The notes: generated by a model not told the origin, from the letters alone. Positions 33,278 through 45,030 are shown, counted from the first letter of the stretch. The stretch: DNA of 64,000 nucleotides from Hermatobates lingyangjiaoensis (GCA_026182355.1 JAPFBL010000243.1:124001-188000); one strand, 5' to 3'. Program-made: numbers and translations.

Positions 33278-33595
33278 CCACTTAAAATTCGAAAAAACGA
33301 TCCAAACTGGACGCAAATCAGTTCACAAACGAAGAAAAGCAACACACAGAGAAAGAGACACACTTACAAACTCAAATTTTTGGATGATCCGTCTTCAGGA
33401 GAAAAGAGAGAATGGGCGACCAAGCACGCCGGAAACACAACGGCAGGAAACCGTTCCGGCAACCGACCGTGGTCGCCCATTCTCTATTTTCTCCTGAAGA
33501 CGGATCATCCGAAAATTTGAGTTTGTAAGTATGTCTCTTTCTCTGTGTGTTGCTTTTCTTCGTTTGTGAACTGATATACATATATATATATATAG
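33275..33595. mobile_element. Head-to-head PLE family C palindrome (second copy)
   Basis: The arms meet near 33470. The outer edges are 'atcagttcacaaacgaag' and 'cttcgtttgtgaactgat'. The left arm hammerhead has GAAA changed to AAAA, while the right arm is intact. Several antiparallel ORFs here come from the palindrome itself. A TA tract at 33577-33595 follows. Confidence 0.75.
33491..33521 (+). ncRNA. Hammerhead ribozyme motif, PLE family C (intact)
   Basis: CUC, CUGAAGA, unpaired C, stem II GGA-UCA-UCC (with possible extra pairs), GAAA, AUU, U, GAG. Stem I is CUC with GAG, extended by further U/A pairs outward. The stem III segment is AAUU. Confidence 0.65.
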
Positions 33596-34010
33596 TTCAA
33601 TGTACATAAAGAAACGTAGGGAAATTAAAAACACACACATACAGTCTCTAATTTCCAGTTGAACCGTCTTCAGGAGAGATAAGAAAGGGAAACCAAGCGC
33701 ACTGGTACAGAGACGGTTGGAGACCAACAATGTTGCCACATACGCGCCCGGTCACAGAGAATAAGGTAGACAAGAATTAATTTAAGATTAAATTAAATTA
33801 GGAATATGAAAAATAATAATAAACACAAAAACAAATAAAATAATAAAAATATAATGGTCTCCAACCATCTCTGTACCAGTGCGCTTGGTTTCCCTCCTTT
33901 ATCTCTCCTGAAGACGGTTCAACCGAAAATTAGAGACTGTAAGTTTGTGTTTTTAATTTCTCTATGTTTTTTTATGTACATTGAACTGTATTTGTCCATT
34001 TTGGATGGTA
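33596..34010. mobile_element. Head-to-head PLE family B palindrome with spacer
   Basis: The arms are 33596-33725 and 33853-33988, separated by 127 bp of AT-rich sequence that contains 'acacgcgcccggtcacag'-like wording shared with 59.9-60.1 kb and 61.3 kb. The left hammerhead is damaged in stem II, the right is intact. Confidence 0.7.
33904..33936 (+). ncRNA. Hammerhead ribozyme motif, PLE family B (intact)
   Basis: UCUC, CUGAAGA, unpaired C, GG-UUCAA-CC hairpin, GAAA, AUU, A, GAGA. It is the plus-strand equivalent of 31030-31063, with a stem II one pair shorter. Confidence 0.7.
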
Positions 34011-34045
34011 TTTTGATCAAAAAGTATATATATATATATATATAT

Positions 34046-34252
34046 GCAGAAAAATCACAATACATAAACACTTGATACAATCAATTAAGTTTAAAACACA
34101 ATGAAAAAAGGAAAACAATAGAGAAAAATGCTCTGATGCCTTTCAATGTTTGTCCTCAGAGAGCAAAGAAAGTAAAAACTGAGTTTTATTTTGTTTGCTC
34201 TCTGATGGCATTTTTTTCTATTGTTTTCCTTTTCCCATTTCGATTTAAGCTT

Positions 34253-34292
<40 letters not shown>
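34046..34292. mobile_element. PLE-type palindrome related to family H, with (TA)n on both sides
   Basis: The arms contain 'ggaaaacaatagagaaaaa' and its mirror. The left arm holds a hammerhead and the right arm keeps only the GCUCUCUGAUG part and lacks stem II and GAAA. TA tracts flank it at 34025-34046 and 34255-34292. Confidence 0.65.
34130..34164 (-). ncRNA. Hammerhead ribozyme motif, family H relative
   Basis: Minus strand: GCUCU, CUGAGGA, unpaired C, a weak AA/UU-closed stem II, GAAA, GGCAUC, AGAGC. Stem I is GCUCU with AGAGC, identical to the motif at 55493-55528 that follows the endonuclease ORF. AGGCAU is one change from the AGGCCU palindrome. Confidence 0.6.
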
Positions 34293-34297
<5 letters not shown>

Positions 34298-34640
34298 CAA
34301 AATAAATTGTGACACATAGACAGAAACATAACAAAGACTCACTTTTAATATTTCGACCGTAATGGCGGTCGTCCTCAAGAGAAGAAGTGAATTGATGGAG
34401 GGACGACAGTCAACTGACTCTCACGCTTATTATAGTTTCAGAGTTTATTTTGAGTGTAATCTGTCCTGCCGGACCGTTTGCGTTTATCATGGTATATATT
34501 TATATATACTTTGTTGAAATCTACCACAGTTTGGGTATTAACGACTTTCAAACTAAGCTGTTCCAGTCTCCTGACAGTCTTACGAATATATGCCTCCAAT
34601 AAGTTTTACTGCCAACCTATACTAATATATATGTATAATA
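34293..34640 (-). mobile_element. PLE end fragment with decayed hammerhead
   Basis: The minus strand reads UUGAGGA, unpaired C, stem II GACCG/CGGUC around CCAUUA, GAAA and UAUU, that is, a hammerhead with the first core base changed. Inward sequence up to 34640 has a possible coding remnant (minus frame EAYIRKTVRRLEQLSLKVVN) that could be PLE N-terminal sequence, but I am not sure. Confidence 0.4.
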
Positions 34641-34724
34641 TATAGTTTGAAATTTGTATATTTGGGAACAGTCTTTCGTTAATACATGAAATTAAATTTT
34701 CTGTATACTTTTTTCTTGTTCAAT

Positions 34725-34993
34725 TTCTTGGATACCTTTTCCAAATTTCTTATTACTCTTTGAATTCTCTAGGAACTAGGTACATTAACTCACCATATGA
34801 TTTGTTGTTCACATATTTATTATTTCCATCCATTCGGTCTTCTTTGACCATCTACAGGGTGTATTTCAAAGAAAAAGAGAGAAAGGTTGGAAATAATAAA
34901 TTTATGGACAGCAAATCATATGGTGAGTTAATGTACCTAGTTCCTAGAGAATTCAAAGGATAAAAAAGAGATTCGGAAAAGGTATCCAAGAAT
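34725..34993. repeat. Inverted repeat, unclassified
   Basis: The arms of about 79 bp (34725-34803 and 34913-34993) share 'ggaactaggtacattaac' in opposite orientations around a 110-bp spacer. The ORF 34760-34963 lies across it and is palindrome-derived. The segment 'aggtatccaagaa..tgat.aagaaaaaagt' recurs at 36850-36885. No hammerhead core was found. Confidence 0.6.
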
Positions 34994-35158
34994 TTGATCA
35001 AGAAAAAAGTGGGCAGAAAATTTAGTCTCACGAATATTTCAATGTAGATGAAGAACTATAGAGAAATTAAAAACACACACTTAAAGTCTTTAATTATTTA
35101 TTTTAAACGGAGAGATAAGAGAGGAAAAGCGGTTTTAACCGAATATCTCTCCTGAAGA

Positions 35159-35161
<3 letters not shown>

Positions 35162-35220
<59 letters not shown>
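35162..35220. repeat. (CT)n microsatellite
   Basis: Nearly pure CT dinucleotides for about 59 bp, one interruption. It lies between decayed family B and family A fragments. Confidence 0.9.
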
Positions 35221-35226
<6 letters not shown>

Positions 35227-35239
35227 TATATCTATATCA

Positions 35240-35400
35240 ATGATCAAACCACAATAAGAAATGGAAAAACAAGACTAAGATCTTTCAACCCTAACAAGCA
35301 GTCTTCGTCAGTTGAGTTTTTGACTCTGAACTTAGTCTTGTTTTTCCATTTCTTATTGTGGTTTGATCATTGATTGTTATTTCACGTGTTTATGTGAAAT

Positions 35401-35435
<35 letters not shown>
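35240..35435. mobile_element. Truncated PLE family A palindrome with (TA)n
   Basis: The left arm (minus) has a stem II altered by CCC and CAG changes. The right arm skips from 'tttttgactctga' to 'cttagtcttg', deleting stem II and GAAA. The outer edge and a 30-bp (TA)n tract (35405-35435) are intact. Confidence 0.65.
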
Positions 35436-35437
<2 letters not shown>

Positions 35438-35439
35438 GG

Positions 35440-36880
35440 TTCCCCTTTTTTTTTAATACAAGAGAGTAATAGCTGAATTAATTAACTAGTAGTTATTTAG
35501 TGCAATCCATTGTATATTCTCAAATATTTAACAAGTTTATGGAAGTAGCGTCCATCTTTGGGACTAGAATTCTGAAGATTTGATCAGATAGATAAACAGC
35601 TTGGATGAGAAAACTCGTGTAAAAAGGAATTTATTTAATTATTTTTAACTTCTATATGTTTTTATATCTACATTGAACTTTATTTGCCCGTTTTGGATCG
35701 TATTTTCATCGAAATATTATATATAAATATTATTCTCATACAACTAATAATAAGCCTAAATTTCTTTTTCTTCTGATTTTATTAGTGACTCAGCAAATTA
35801 TTATGGCTCTCCTTTAAACTTAGTTATTTTTAGCCATAATCAAAAAGATATAATACATAAAAAAGAAAAACATCAAAATAAATAGATCGTAATTAAGAGT
35901 AGGTGAAAAACCATCAACTATATTTATTTCAAATACATTACTAACATAACTTGCTCTTCTCCAAGATGAGATCCATAATAAAGTTATATGTAAATTATCA
36001 CTTTAATGTAATCATTCCTACATGAGGCTTTTATAATTCTTGTTTACCTCCTTAACGTATAATATAATAAAGTGAACGAGACTTGAAGGCCCTTTGAAGA
36101 TAGCAGAAGCTCCTGCTGTCAGAAGGAAAGTTGACTAGTTTTCAAACAAGTTTAGTTTTATGCTTGGCAGACCTTGCAAAATACTAATCCTTCACAACAT
36201 TAAACCCCCTCCTTTTAATTGCTACCAGATTCATCTCGGTTTTAACAGTCTAAATTCTAAAATTTTTAAAATTCTAGAATTTCTAAAAATTCTAAATTTT
36301 TATACAACTTGGCTATCTAATTGTAACAAGGTGTGGGAAGGAGTGAAGAGAGGTGGTGTTCACAAGTTAGCTATGTTTCTTGAAAAAATAACCATAGCAT
36401 ACTGAAGCAAAGTTAAGTTACTTTTTTATCTTCAATACTATGACATGATCAGAAAAAATAGTGCATTCAAAAAGTAGGGGTCATCTCAAAGGAATGCAAT
36501 TTAGAAAATCACAATATGATGACTGAATTCATCATAAAAACAGCTATTAATATAGTTCATTATTAAATTATTTAAATATGAGATAAAAAAATAAACAATA
36601 AGAGACTTTCAATTTTAAATAAAGATATATCTGAAATTAGAAATGCTGAAATAATATCAATAACAAAAAAAAACAAAACAAAACGAAATCTGAGAAAAAT
36701 AAAAATAAATGTTTTTTAAATGATTTTTAGTTCTTTATCTGCTAACAAAAATATAAGGAGATGAACATATTCTATTTGGATGAAAATTTCGACATCAAGT
36801 TTTTAACAAAAATACATTTATTGTATTAACAGGATATATACATTGGAATAGGTATCCAAGAAATTGATAAAGAAAAAAGT
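35440..36880. other. AT-rich stretch without recognised features
   Basis: The ORF 36160-36405 has no domain I recognise and low complexity in its centre (repeated FKILEFLKIL-type words). Confidence 0.35.
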
Positions 36881-36892
36881 AAGAAAATTTTG

Positions 36893-37471
36893 AAACAAAA
36901 TATCTCATCTCATTCTCCATATAATGGTATATTTAAAGGTATAGTTTCATTTAGATCCGTCAAACGATATGGCTTTTATTGCTCTCACAAGATTTGAGAT
37001 TGAATTATAAGTCACAATTTTTACATTTTATTGAAAAAAAAATATTTCCCGTTGTTTTAAAATTCTGAATATTTTTTTTTTCTTCCATTTGTAACCTCAA
37101 AGATAATTCCAAAATTTCAAAACTCTAGGGTTATCAGTTTAGGAGAAATAAATGTTTCCTAAAAAACGGTTTTTGGTAAAAAAAGTGACTTTCCCATCAT
37201 GCATAATTCTTCCCAAACAATATGGGTCTTCTTCCCTATGAGGCCCATTTTTGTGTAAAATATCAACTTGATCCATCAAAGATTCTGGACCTTAGCGTGG
37301 TAACAAGCAATGCTAACACACTCACCCACCCACCCACCCATATAGTCACAGACATCATCCATAAAAATTCATAAAACGAATTTTGGGTCCTTAAAACATG
37401 TAATTCCGTCAAAATCTCGAGATCGAATTTTTTCACGATCACTATACTTTACTTATAGTAAAGTAAAAAGG
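36893..37471 (+). repeat. Dispersed repeat X, 3' part
   Basis: It matches the last 580 bp of the full X copies, ending in CTTTACTTATAGTAAAGTAAAA. The CCCA tract is short here (37323-37340). Confidence 0.75.
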
Positions 37472-37479
37472 GAAAATTA

Positions 37480-38580
37480 AAATAAATTTTTTTTTTTTAA
37501 TCACAATAAATAATTTATTTTGGTCTGGACCCACCGGTTGAAGACCCTTCATCTATGGGAATATTAGTGTATAGCCTGAAAAATTGAAACCTTACAAGAC
37601 TGTATAACCTGCTAGGGATACTCAATGTAATTAATTCACTATTGTTCCAATATAGTTAGGAATTTAAATTGTTTTAGTAGTTATTGCTAGTTTTTTATTT
37701 AATTTCTATTTAATTAAAATACGTAATATCTCTGAAGAAGGTCAAAGTTGACTGAAACGTAGGAAATATTATTTAGAGTTTATATGTTAGTAATAGTGTT
37801 TGTAACATTAGATCAGATAATGAGTCTAAGTAATAAATATTTTGGTGAATTGCTATTCATACCTAATATGTATATAGAAAAATAATTTTAGAAGAATGGA
37901 AAAATTAACTAGGAAAAAAACTAGAATGAAAATAGCCATATTATTGGATGATGCATGTTCAAATGAAGATCTGCTCCCGAAATATGAATATACATATTAT
38001 AATTGCATTTTATAAAATTATATCAAGAGAAATATTGAGTTGTATTCAAATTTATCTCAATATAACTCAATCTCTCAACACTTGAGTTATATTGAAATTA
38101 AAATTACTAAATATATAAAATTTGTCAGTCTTTTGGATAAAAAAATAGTAAATGTACAATTAAAAAACCATGTAAAAGATTTATTGAAGTAAATATCGTG
38201 GATATTGCTATCGGTCTCATGACCGTTCTGTTTTCACAATAAATCTAAAAAACAGAACTCCTGCATAAACAAGTCTGTCTAGTAATAACTCCATATTAAG
38301 TGTTCTAAAAGTGGTCTACATATTTTTCCTCTTTTTTGCAAATGACTGGCCTGCCTTCCGTTATGGCAGTATTTTGATTTGAAAAAATTTACAAAAGTCC
38401 CCTACTGAAACAACTAAATTTTATCATCAGATACAAAAGTTAATGAAAATGGTATGAAAGATTTTTTTCAATATAAGTTTATGATGCATATACGTGTATT
38501 AATGTAAGATATAAGGAAAATAAGTATAAAATAAATGTTAAATCGGAAAAACAACATTGAAAATATATATTTACTCAGCA
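37480..38580. other. AT-rich stretch without recognised features
   Basis: Contains 'ctctgaagaaggtcaaagttgactgaaacgtagg'-like wording near 37730 (CUGAAGA followed at a distance by GAAACGU), which is a possible decayed hammerhead-type end. Otherwise nothing. Confidence 0.3.
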
Positions 38581-38592
38581 ATAAAAATTATT

Positions 38593-38990
38593 ATTACTTT
38601 ACTATTAGTTAAGTATAGTGATAGTGAAAAAATTCGGTGACGAGATTTTAACGGAATTACATGTTTTGAGGTCCCAGAAGTCGTTTTATAAAGTTTTTAT
38701 GATGTCTGTGCGTGGATGAGTATGTATACAAAGTTTGTGGACATGCTACGGTCCAGAATCTTTAATGGATCAGATTGATATTTTATACAAAAATGAGCCT
38801 CATTATGCAGAAGAGCCCTATTGTTTGGGACGAATTATGCGTGATGGGAAAGTCACTTTTTTTTTGCCAAAAACCTGTTTTTAGACTAATTTTTATCCTA
38901 GGGATCACCTGCTATACTTGTAGAATTTATTGATATTTATTTACATTGTTTCATTGACTTCAAAATTTTGTCAATGAATCCTCTGAAATA
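38593..38990 (-). repeat. Dispersed repeat X, 5'-terminal portion read inward
   Basis: It begins with TTTACTTTACTATTAGTTAAG and 'gatagtgaaaaaattcg' and proceeds through the 'ggtccagaatctttaatgg' block. The G-rich tract is nearly lost. Diverges after about 38990. Confidence 0.65.
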
Positions 38991-38999
38991 ACTCAATGC

Positions 39000-40780
39000 T
39001 AAAAAAAATTGTTTTTCGTTTAAGCAGATTTATAGAATCTATTCAAACTTACGCTGTTTCTTGAAATCAACAAGTTGTAGATTAATACTCCTCACAAACA
39101 CCGAAATATACTATTTCTCTTAGATTTTATTTTAAGAATAGTCGATCAAGAAACTGTTATTTTTTTTGAGCGACTATTCTTAAAGAAAATTCGATTTTTC
39201 TCAAGATTTTGCAGAGACCATGCGTTAAAGATTTATACAAATCTAAACGATTACCATGAAGGTTAATGACTTTTGCACTGACTAAGCGGCGATAGAGGGA
39301 TGTACTTAGACTTGCTGACAGGTGTACTAACGGCAAAACAATTACGCGGAGGTTAATGGAGGAGGTGTGTCCGGAATGACAGGGCGAGATTTAGGGCCCA
39401 CAGTCCAAGGGCCGACAGATTCATGGCCCAGGTGGCTTTGTCATCAGCACAATGCCACATCTCCAAACCTGGACTCCTTCCAAAATCACGCCCTTTCATT
39501 GCCTTTCACTTACTTTTCTTTGTCAATTAGTTATTCTACTGGATCATTTTTTTTTTTACTTAATTTTGAATTAAATATATGTTTCCAACAGACATTCTTT
39601 TGTTTAATAATAATAATTTTTCTTAAACCTAGAATTAATTACATTCTTTGTACGCAAAGTTACATTATTTTTATCCGTAAATGATAAGTTGAAACTTATT
39701 AAATATTTTAAAGTACCTTATATTTATAACTGGGAGAGGATACGTGTGCTTTACCTGTAGAAAAACAGAAGTAAGATAGCTTACTCTTAAAAATAAGAAA
39801 AAACAAATATAATTGACAAAAAATAAAGAATTAATGATGGACATTTAATGATGAAAATAAATTATCAGGTGTATGGCATGTATTATAAGATTGGCTTTGA
39901 AATTCATGTGCAAAGTTTTTTCTATATCACAATGAAAACTATTTAGGAAATACGTTCATTTAATTCATATACCGTACAAGTACTATTAATTTTAGTCAAA
40001 AGTTAAATAAAGGAATTAGTTTTTGGTTAAACTGAATGTCAGGTCTGAAAAGAGTTGTAGATAACGCGAGTTTCGTGTTTACAAGTCTGGTATAGGACAT
40101 CGACGTTGGGAAGCCATTGGGCTCCGTCTGCCTTCATTCTTTCACAATCATGTTCTAATCTATTTCGTAATTTCTAATCTATTTCGTCTCCCCTAAGTAA
40201 TTTCAATTGATATTTGTAGTGTTTCATTCATTCATGGAATTTACAATATACAAAGAACAATTTCAAAAGAATTTAATTTGTTATAACCACATCAATATGT
40301 TTAGTTATAGATTGTTATTACTTCAATTTTACTTTATTATGGTATATCCCTTTGAATACACTTTATTATTCACAACTATGTAGGAAACGCTTAAATACGC
40401 TTAATTCTATTTTAATTATTTTTTTTTTGTAAGAAGTGAAATGCATGTACCCATGTAGTGCTGGTCGCCCAGTTAAGCCAGAATACCAACTAAAACCTGT
40501 CTTATAGGACACTAGCCTGGAACCGTTTTCCACGTAACCTCATTTTGTTAATAATCAGTTTTGGGGAGAATTTTATTTTTTACATTTTTTTTTTAATACC
40601 CAGAGGACAGACTTCACTAAGTCTCATTTCTGAATATTCGATTTTGAGCATGAGAAGAATGTGCGTTCCACATCGTCAACTACTGAGCAGTATAGCCTGT
40701 TTAGGTATTATTCCGCGCACCCTACTTCTTCAGAAATATCGCGAGTAATAACAAAACAGATTGATGCCTTTTAACGTGAA
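39000..40780. other. Mostly AT-rich; one GC-rich patch
   Basis: The patch 39280-39490 is GC-rich with the ORF 39367-39684 but shows no recognised domain. A short inverted repeat occurs at about 39125-39190 ('agaatagtcg' and 'cgactattct'). Nothing else is seen. Confidence 0.3.
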
Positions 40781-40784
40781 AGCT

Positions 40785-40890
40785 ATTTCGCCGCATCTCG
40801 GGGGCACCAAGCCCTAGCCGAGGATAGAGTCAATGTCAGCTTCAGAGGTGGACCACTCGGAAGCAAGCTTCTACGACCCTACATCACTTA
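40785..40890 (-). repeat. Dispersed repeat C, inverse copy
   Basis: Reverse-complement relative of 22560-22705, sharing 'gccgcatctcgggggcacc' and 'cgaccctacatcac'. Confidence 0.55.
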
Positions 40891-40967
40891 CAAAAAACAA
40901 ACGAAAAAACGATTGTCCTACGTAGTATTAAACTAAAATAAGAACGCCTGGTAGCAGCACTTCCAGT

Positions 40968-41233
40968 CATCACAGGTCACACAGCCAGTGTGTCATCACA
41001 GGTCACACAGCCAGTGTGTCATCACAGGTCACACAGCCAGTGTGTCATAACAGGTCACACAGCCAGTGTGTCATCACAGGTCACACAGCCAGTGTGTCAT
41101 CACAGGTCACACAGCCAGTGTGTCATCACAGGTCACACAGCCAGTGTGTCATCACAGGTCACACAGCCAGTGTGTCATCAGAGTAGGTCCACACAGCCAG
41201 TGTGTCATCACAGGTCACACAGCCAGTGTGTCA
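40968..41233. repeat. 26-bp minisatellite, about ten units
   Basis: The unit is catcacaggtcac plus acagccagtgtgt. Most units are identical, with a changed base in the fourth (41046) and a small insertion in the ninth (near 41176). Each unit contains ACACA...TGTGT, which can form a small hairpin. As 26 is not a multiple of three and no frame of the unit has a stop, long ORFs appear in the plus frames. They are a consequence of the repeat and not genes. Confidence 0.92.
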
Positions 41234-41249
41234 TCATCAGCGTCAGGTG

Positions 41250-43000
41250 CTAGAGCAATATGTTAGCAACCCTCGGATGTCGCTTGTATATACATCTTGT
41301 ATAGGTCAAGCATGCTGCGGAAGCATATCCAGGCCAGCTGAGAAATTTCTTCAGGTAATACCCCACCTCTCCATGACCTCTCTCAACCCATAATTTAACA
41401 TTTCTAATTAGCTCAAAAGTCTAGCGCCCTCTAGTCACATAATACGAGTAATATGTTAGAACCACTTAAAAGCGCTTAATTACACTTTTTAGTCAAGCAT
41501 TCTTACAAGAATGCATATATAATAGTTGTCATTGTTCTTGGTAATAATATACGTGTTCTTGGTAGTAATTCAAGTGTTCTTGTTGCTGCCCATACTCGCC
41601 AGTCACTCTGAATCTGTTTTCTTAATTCTTCTATCTTCTTAATGTCCTTTTTGATTCTTCTTTTCTTATTATTTCTCATAGGTTTGAAAGTTTTTCGTTA
41701 TTTCACAATTGATCATAATGTATCTACACAGCATATTAATATTCTTTCAAATACAAATGACTCTTCATTTAGAAAGAAGTTGTATTTCAAGCAGATCAAT
41801 ACTAAAAGCACAAAGTTTGCTGAAGCAATTACAAAACGAAATAGAAAAGGGTTGAAAAGCAATTAACTTGAGGTTTATATTTTCAAAAGGTTATGACTTG
41901 TTTAACTTTACATAGCTCATTTGTTTTACAACAAATATAACTCCTTTTTGTATATACAATCTTATATATTGCAGCTAATAAGCAATAAAATATTCAAATA
42001 AAGTTATTGAGTAAATATATAAATTAAATCTACTCTTACCGATTAAACAGTTACTTTTTACCAATTGCCTTTATGTCTTACATTAATACATTATATTAAA
42101 GAATATATTTCATACCGTTTTTATTACTTTGACATCTGATAACAGAGTTTCATTAAACGGTGTAATTTTGTAAATTTTTAGCTTTACTAGTAAATTATAA
42201 AAAACAAAGGTAATAAATACCCTGAGAGATTTACTTGTTTTCAGGCCGCTTTTAAGTATAGGCCACTCCAGGTATTTGTTTATATATTTAATGTAACTGT
42301 AAGTGAATAGATTCACATTGACGCAGCAACTATTTCCAAAAATAAAATATTTCTTATTTGTCTATTTTGCAACAAATATGATTATCTTATTAACAATTTA
42401 TGATTAAAAAAGTTGTTTAAAATACTTAATCTATCCTTTTAGTCTCACCCAAGATATTTCCTCAAAAACAATGCCCTTCCAAAGTCAACTTTCTGAATAA
42501 GAAATTAATTTTAACTTTAGCTGTGACTCGTCTAGTTTTTCTCATCACATTGGCGAAGTTAATCTAGTCAACTTCCTTTGAAAAAAAAAATTATCAACTT
42601 TCTTCAAATTATCATCTAATGAAGTTCAAGAATAAAGTGATTTTGCAAAATAAAATATTTTCATTTCCTCGAAATGCAAATCCAAGTGTAAAATCATTAA
42701 TTAAATGTTAAAATCTATTCCTTGTTTCCATTCAATTGTTTGCCTAAATTTGCATATTTTAATTGACTAGGTAATATTTCTTCTGAATTTAAAGTCTTCT
42801 GCTAGACTTAAGATAATTTTATTTCATCTCAGAACTAATTTACTAATCCATCGCTTACACTATCATACATCAAGTCTAAACTACAGAAATGAAATTCTGA
42901 GAAATTCAGAAAATGGCTAAGATATTTTAACCATAATAAATGGTCTTCGTGAGCCTCACTTATACTGGAACAAGTGATGTGGCACATTTATTTATAAATA
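41250..43000. other. AT-rich stretch without recognised features
   Basis: The short ORF 41642-41866 and the antisense one at 42110-42316 show no family resemblance. At 42905-42975 a decayed PLE-like 'aagatattttaaccataataaatggtcttcgtgagcc' block hints at an old family A-like end. Confidence 0.3.
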
Positions 43001-43013
43001 TATAATACTATAT

Positions 43014-43302
43014 TTCTTTTTTATCGAGGTTTGGTCTAGCTTCAATAATAAAACACTTTAAGCCGACGTTTCATCTATATTTATAGACATCTTCAGGAAT
43101 TGGTATTTTTCTTTTGTACGGAAGCAACTACATAACGGTTTTTTTTTTTTCAAATCAGCTAGTCCAAAAAACCACTATGTAGTTGCTTCCTTACAATAGA
43201 AAAATACCAAGCCCTGAACATGTCTACAAATATAGACGAAACGTCGGCTTAAAGATGTTGTATTATTAAAGCTAGACCAAAACTCGATAAAAAAGAAAAA
43301 TA
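43014..43302. mobile_element. Head-to-head PLE palindrome, family F
   Basis: The arms 43014-43140 and 43173-43302 have outer edges 'tttatcgaggtttggtc' and 'gaccaaaactcgataaa' and a 'gtagttgcttcc' inner edge. The left arm keeps CUGAAGA and a UCUAUA/UAUAGA stem II with GAAA but lost stem I. The right arm keeps stem I but has a core change. Confidence 0.75.
43209..43250 (+). ncRNA. Hammerhead ribozyme motif, PLE family F (core change)
   Basis: AAGCC, CUGAACA, unpaired U, stem II GUCUA...UAGAC, GAAA, CGUC, GGCUU. Stem I of five pairs (AAGCC/GGCUU) and the GUC cleavage triplet are intact, but G8, a catalytic base of the box, is C. It is probably inactive as written. Confidence 0.6.
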
Positions 43303-43319
43303 GTGTTAAATATATGCAG

Positions 43320-44055
43320 TTGAGATAAGAAAAACATATAAATTATATTCATATTGGGTGAAAAAAAGTCACCTGTATGCATTTTGCAGTATTCGATTTA
43401 GGCATGTTACTTTATAAGTGTTATACGAAATGAGCGAGATATGTTCTCATATACCGTATTAATTTTTTGCACAGCTTGATAATTATCGACACTTTCTATC
43501 TCTGCATTACCTTATAATAGTGACACCGACAATCTATAATCATTACACTCCTTTATCTTGCATCTGCAAACTAGTTCTTTTTTCAAGATTCCAAAATCTT
43601 GAGACACAAAAAGTGTTTACAACTTTTATATCAAAATAAGTACTAATTCTACTTTCTGTTTAGAAATTTACACGAATTTTAAACACTTCGTGATCAATAT
43701 AACGATTTTCTATGAAAAAAAAACTTGTGTAAAATAAATTTAATAATTCTAATGTAGTGCAATCTGTTATTATGTGGTATTTACTCATTATTACAAATTT
43801 AATAATGTTTTGCTAGTTAATAAAAAGTTAATTAGAGAATTCATGTAAACCGGATCAGTTGTAGTAAAGGATGTACATACCAAAATAAAAGTCTGTTTTA
43901 TTAATATAGCTTGACCCGAAGACCAAAGAGGAGTAAATAAAACTATTCTGCAATAATTTAGTTAGAAATGTATTGATATTAAACGATTTATTATCAGCTT
44001 TATCTGAAGTAAATAAAGTCTTAAAGTCTTCTGTATTATCCAATATATATAACAA
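43320..44055. other. AT-rich stretch without recognised features
   Basis: No named features. The antisense ORF 43855-44082 has no domain I recognise. Confidence 0.3.
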
Positions 44056-44059
44056 AAAT

Positions 44060-44851
44060 TTCACAATAAAAACATGAAACAATAATCAATGTCCAAACCA
44101 CAATAAAAAGTAAAAAAAAAAAAAGACTAAGACCTTAACTCTGACGAAGAAAGCTTGTTATAGTTGAAAGATCTTAGTCCTTTTAATAAAAATAGAATGA
44201 CGATCCAAACTGGATACAAGTTCAAAATCGAAGAAGAGCAAAACACAGACTAAAAGAAACACGCCAACTTACTCAAATTTTCTGAAAATCCTTCTTCAGG
44301 AGAAAAGAGAGAGAGAGACGAAGCACATCGTACACGCAAAGGCAGGTAACCTACCTGGAAGACGACTGTGCAACATACACCGTCTATACATTTACGGCGT
44401 TCTTCGCTTCCCGCTCTCTTTTCTCCTGATGCCGGATATTCCAACAATTGAGTTATTAAGTGTGTTTCTTTACTCTGTGTGTTACTCTTCTTCAATTTTG
44501 AACTCTAGTTTTCTTTATCGAGGTTTAGTCCACCGTCAAACAGTAAATTACATTTAAGCCAACGTTTCGTTTATATTTCTAGACATCTTCAAGGCTGCAT
44601 AAATACAGATAAAAATATATAAGTAATATTATTTATATGAATATACATTATTACCTGGGTATTTTTCTATATTCTTTATACCAAGGTAATAATACAAATT
44701 CATATAAATAATGTAAGTTATTTATTTTTTTGATGTTACTGTAATTAATTTTTATATTGATGTAGGCCTGAAGATAGACGAAATGATTGCTTATAAGTGT
44801 TTAACCGTTTGTGACTAGATTAAACTTCGATAATGAAAAATAGTGTAGAAT
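44060..44851. mobile_element. Three adjoining decayed PLE ends (families A, C, F)
   Basis: From left to right: a family A arm (about 44060-44180), a family C head-to-head palindrome (44186-44507, outer edges 'caagttcaaaatcgaag' and 'cttcaattttgaactc'), and a family F pair (44509-44851, 'tttatcgaggtttag' and 'aaacttcgataa'). The family F left arm has stem I AGCC/GGCU but UUGAAGA in place of CUGAAGA. All cores are altered. The ORF 44250-44495 comes from the palindrome. Confidence 0.6.
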
Positions 44852-44884
44852 ATACGTAGAGAACAACTCTGATAAACTTTGGTG

Positions 44885-45030
44885 AGGTGAAATTAGGGCT
44901 TCCGGCGTAGGCTTAACTGGTAATGTGGCTCGCTAATAATTAAAATGGTTGCAAATAATAAATGAGATCCACCTTTTCACCCTTAGAATAGCGCTAAAGT
45001 AAAAGCTTCTAAATATGAACGTTGGGAACT
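44885..45030 (+). mobile_element. SINE remnant with alternative 3' end
   Basis: It shares 'aatgtg.c.cgc.aataatta', 'aataaatgag' and 'acccttagaatagcgctaaa' with 8660-8815, that is, the second SINE tail. Only the end of the shared core ('tagggcttcc') is left. Confidence 0.5.

Noticed and set aside
33127..34378. Multiple overlapping ORFs containing runs of IY
   Set aside because: IYIYIY is translated (TA)n and the rest is PLE palindrome, read on both strands.
37725..37775. Possible further hammerhead (CUGAAGA with a GAAACGU downstream)
   Set aside because: The hairpin between the boxes (GGUCAAAGUUGACU) is only partly paired and stem I is not evident, so it is noted as a possible decayed end and not called.
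40968..41233. Regular direct repeats resembling a CRISPR array
   Set aside because: Units are contiguous with no unique spacers, and the window is eukaryotic.
40990..41393. Three overlapping ORFs with MSSQVTQPVCHH-type repeats
   Set aside because: They are the three frames of a stop-free 26-bp minisatellite; no start context, signal or domain.
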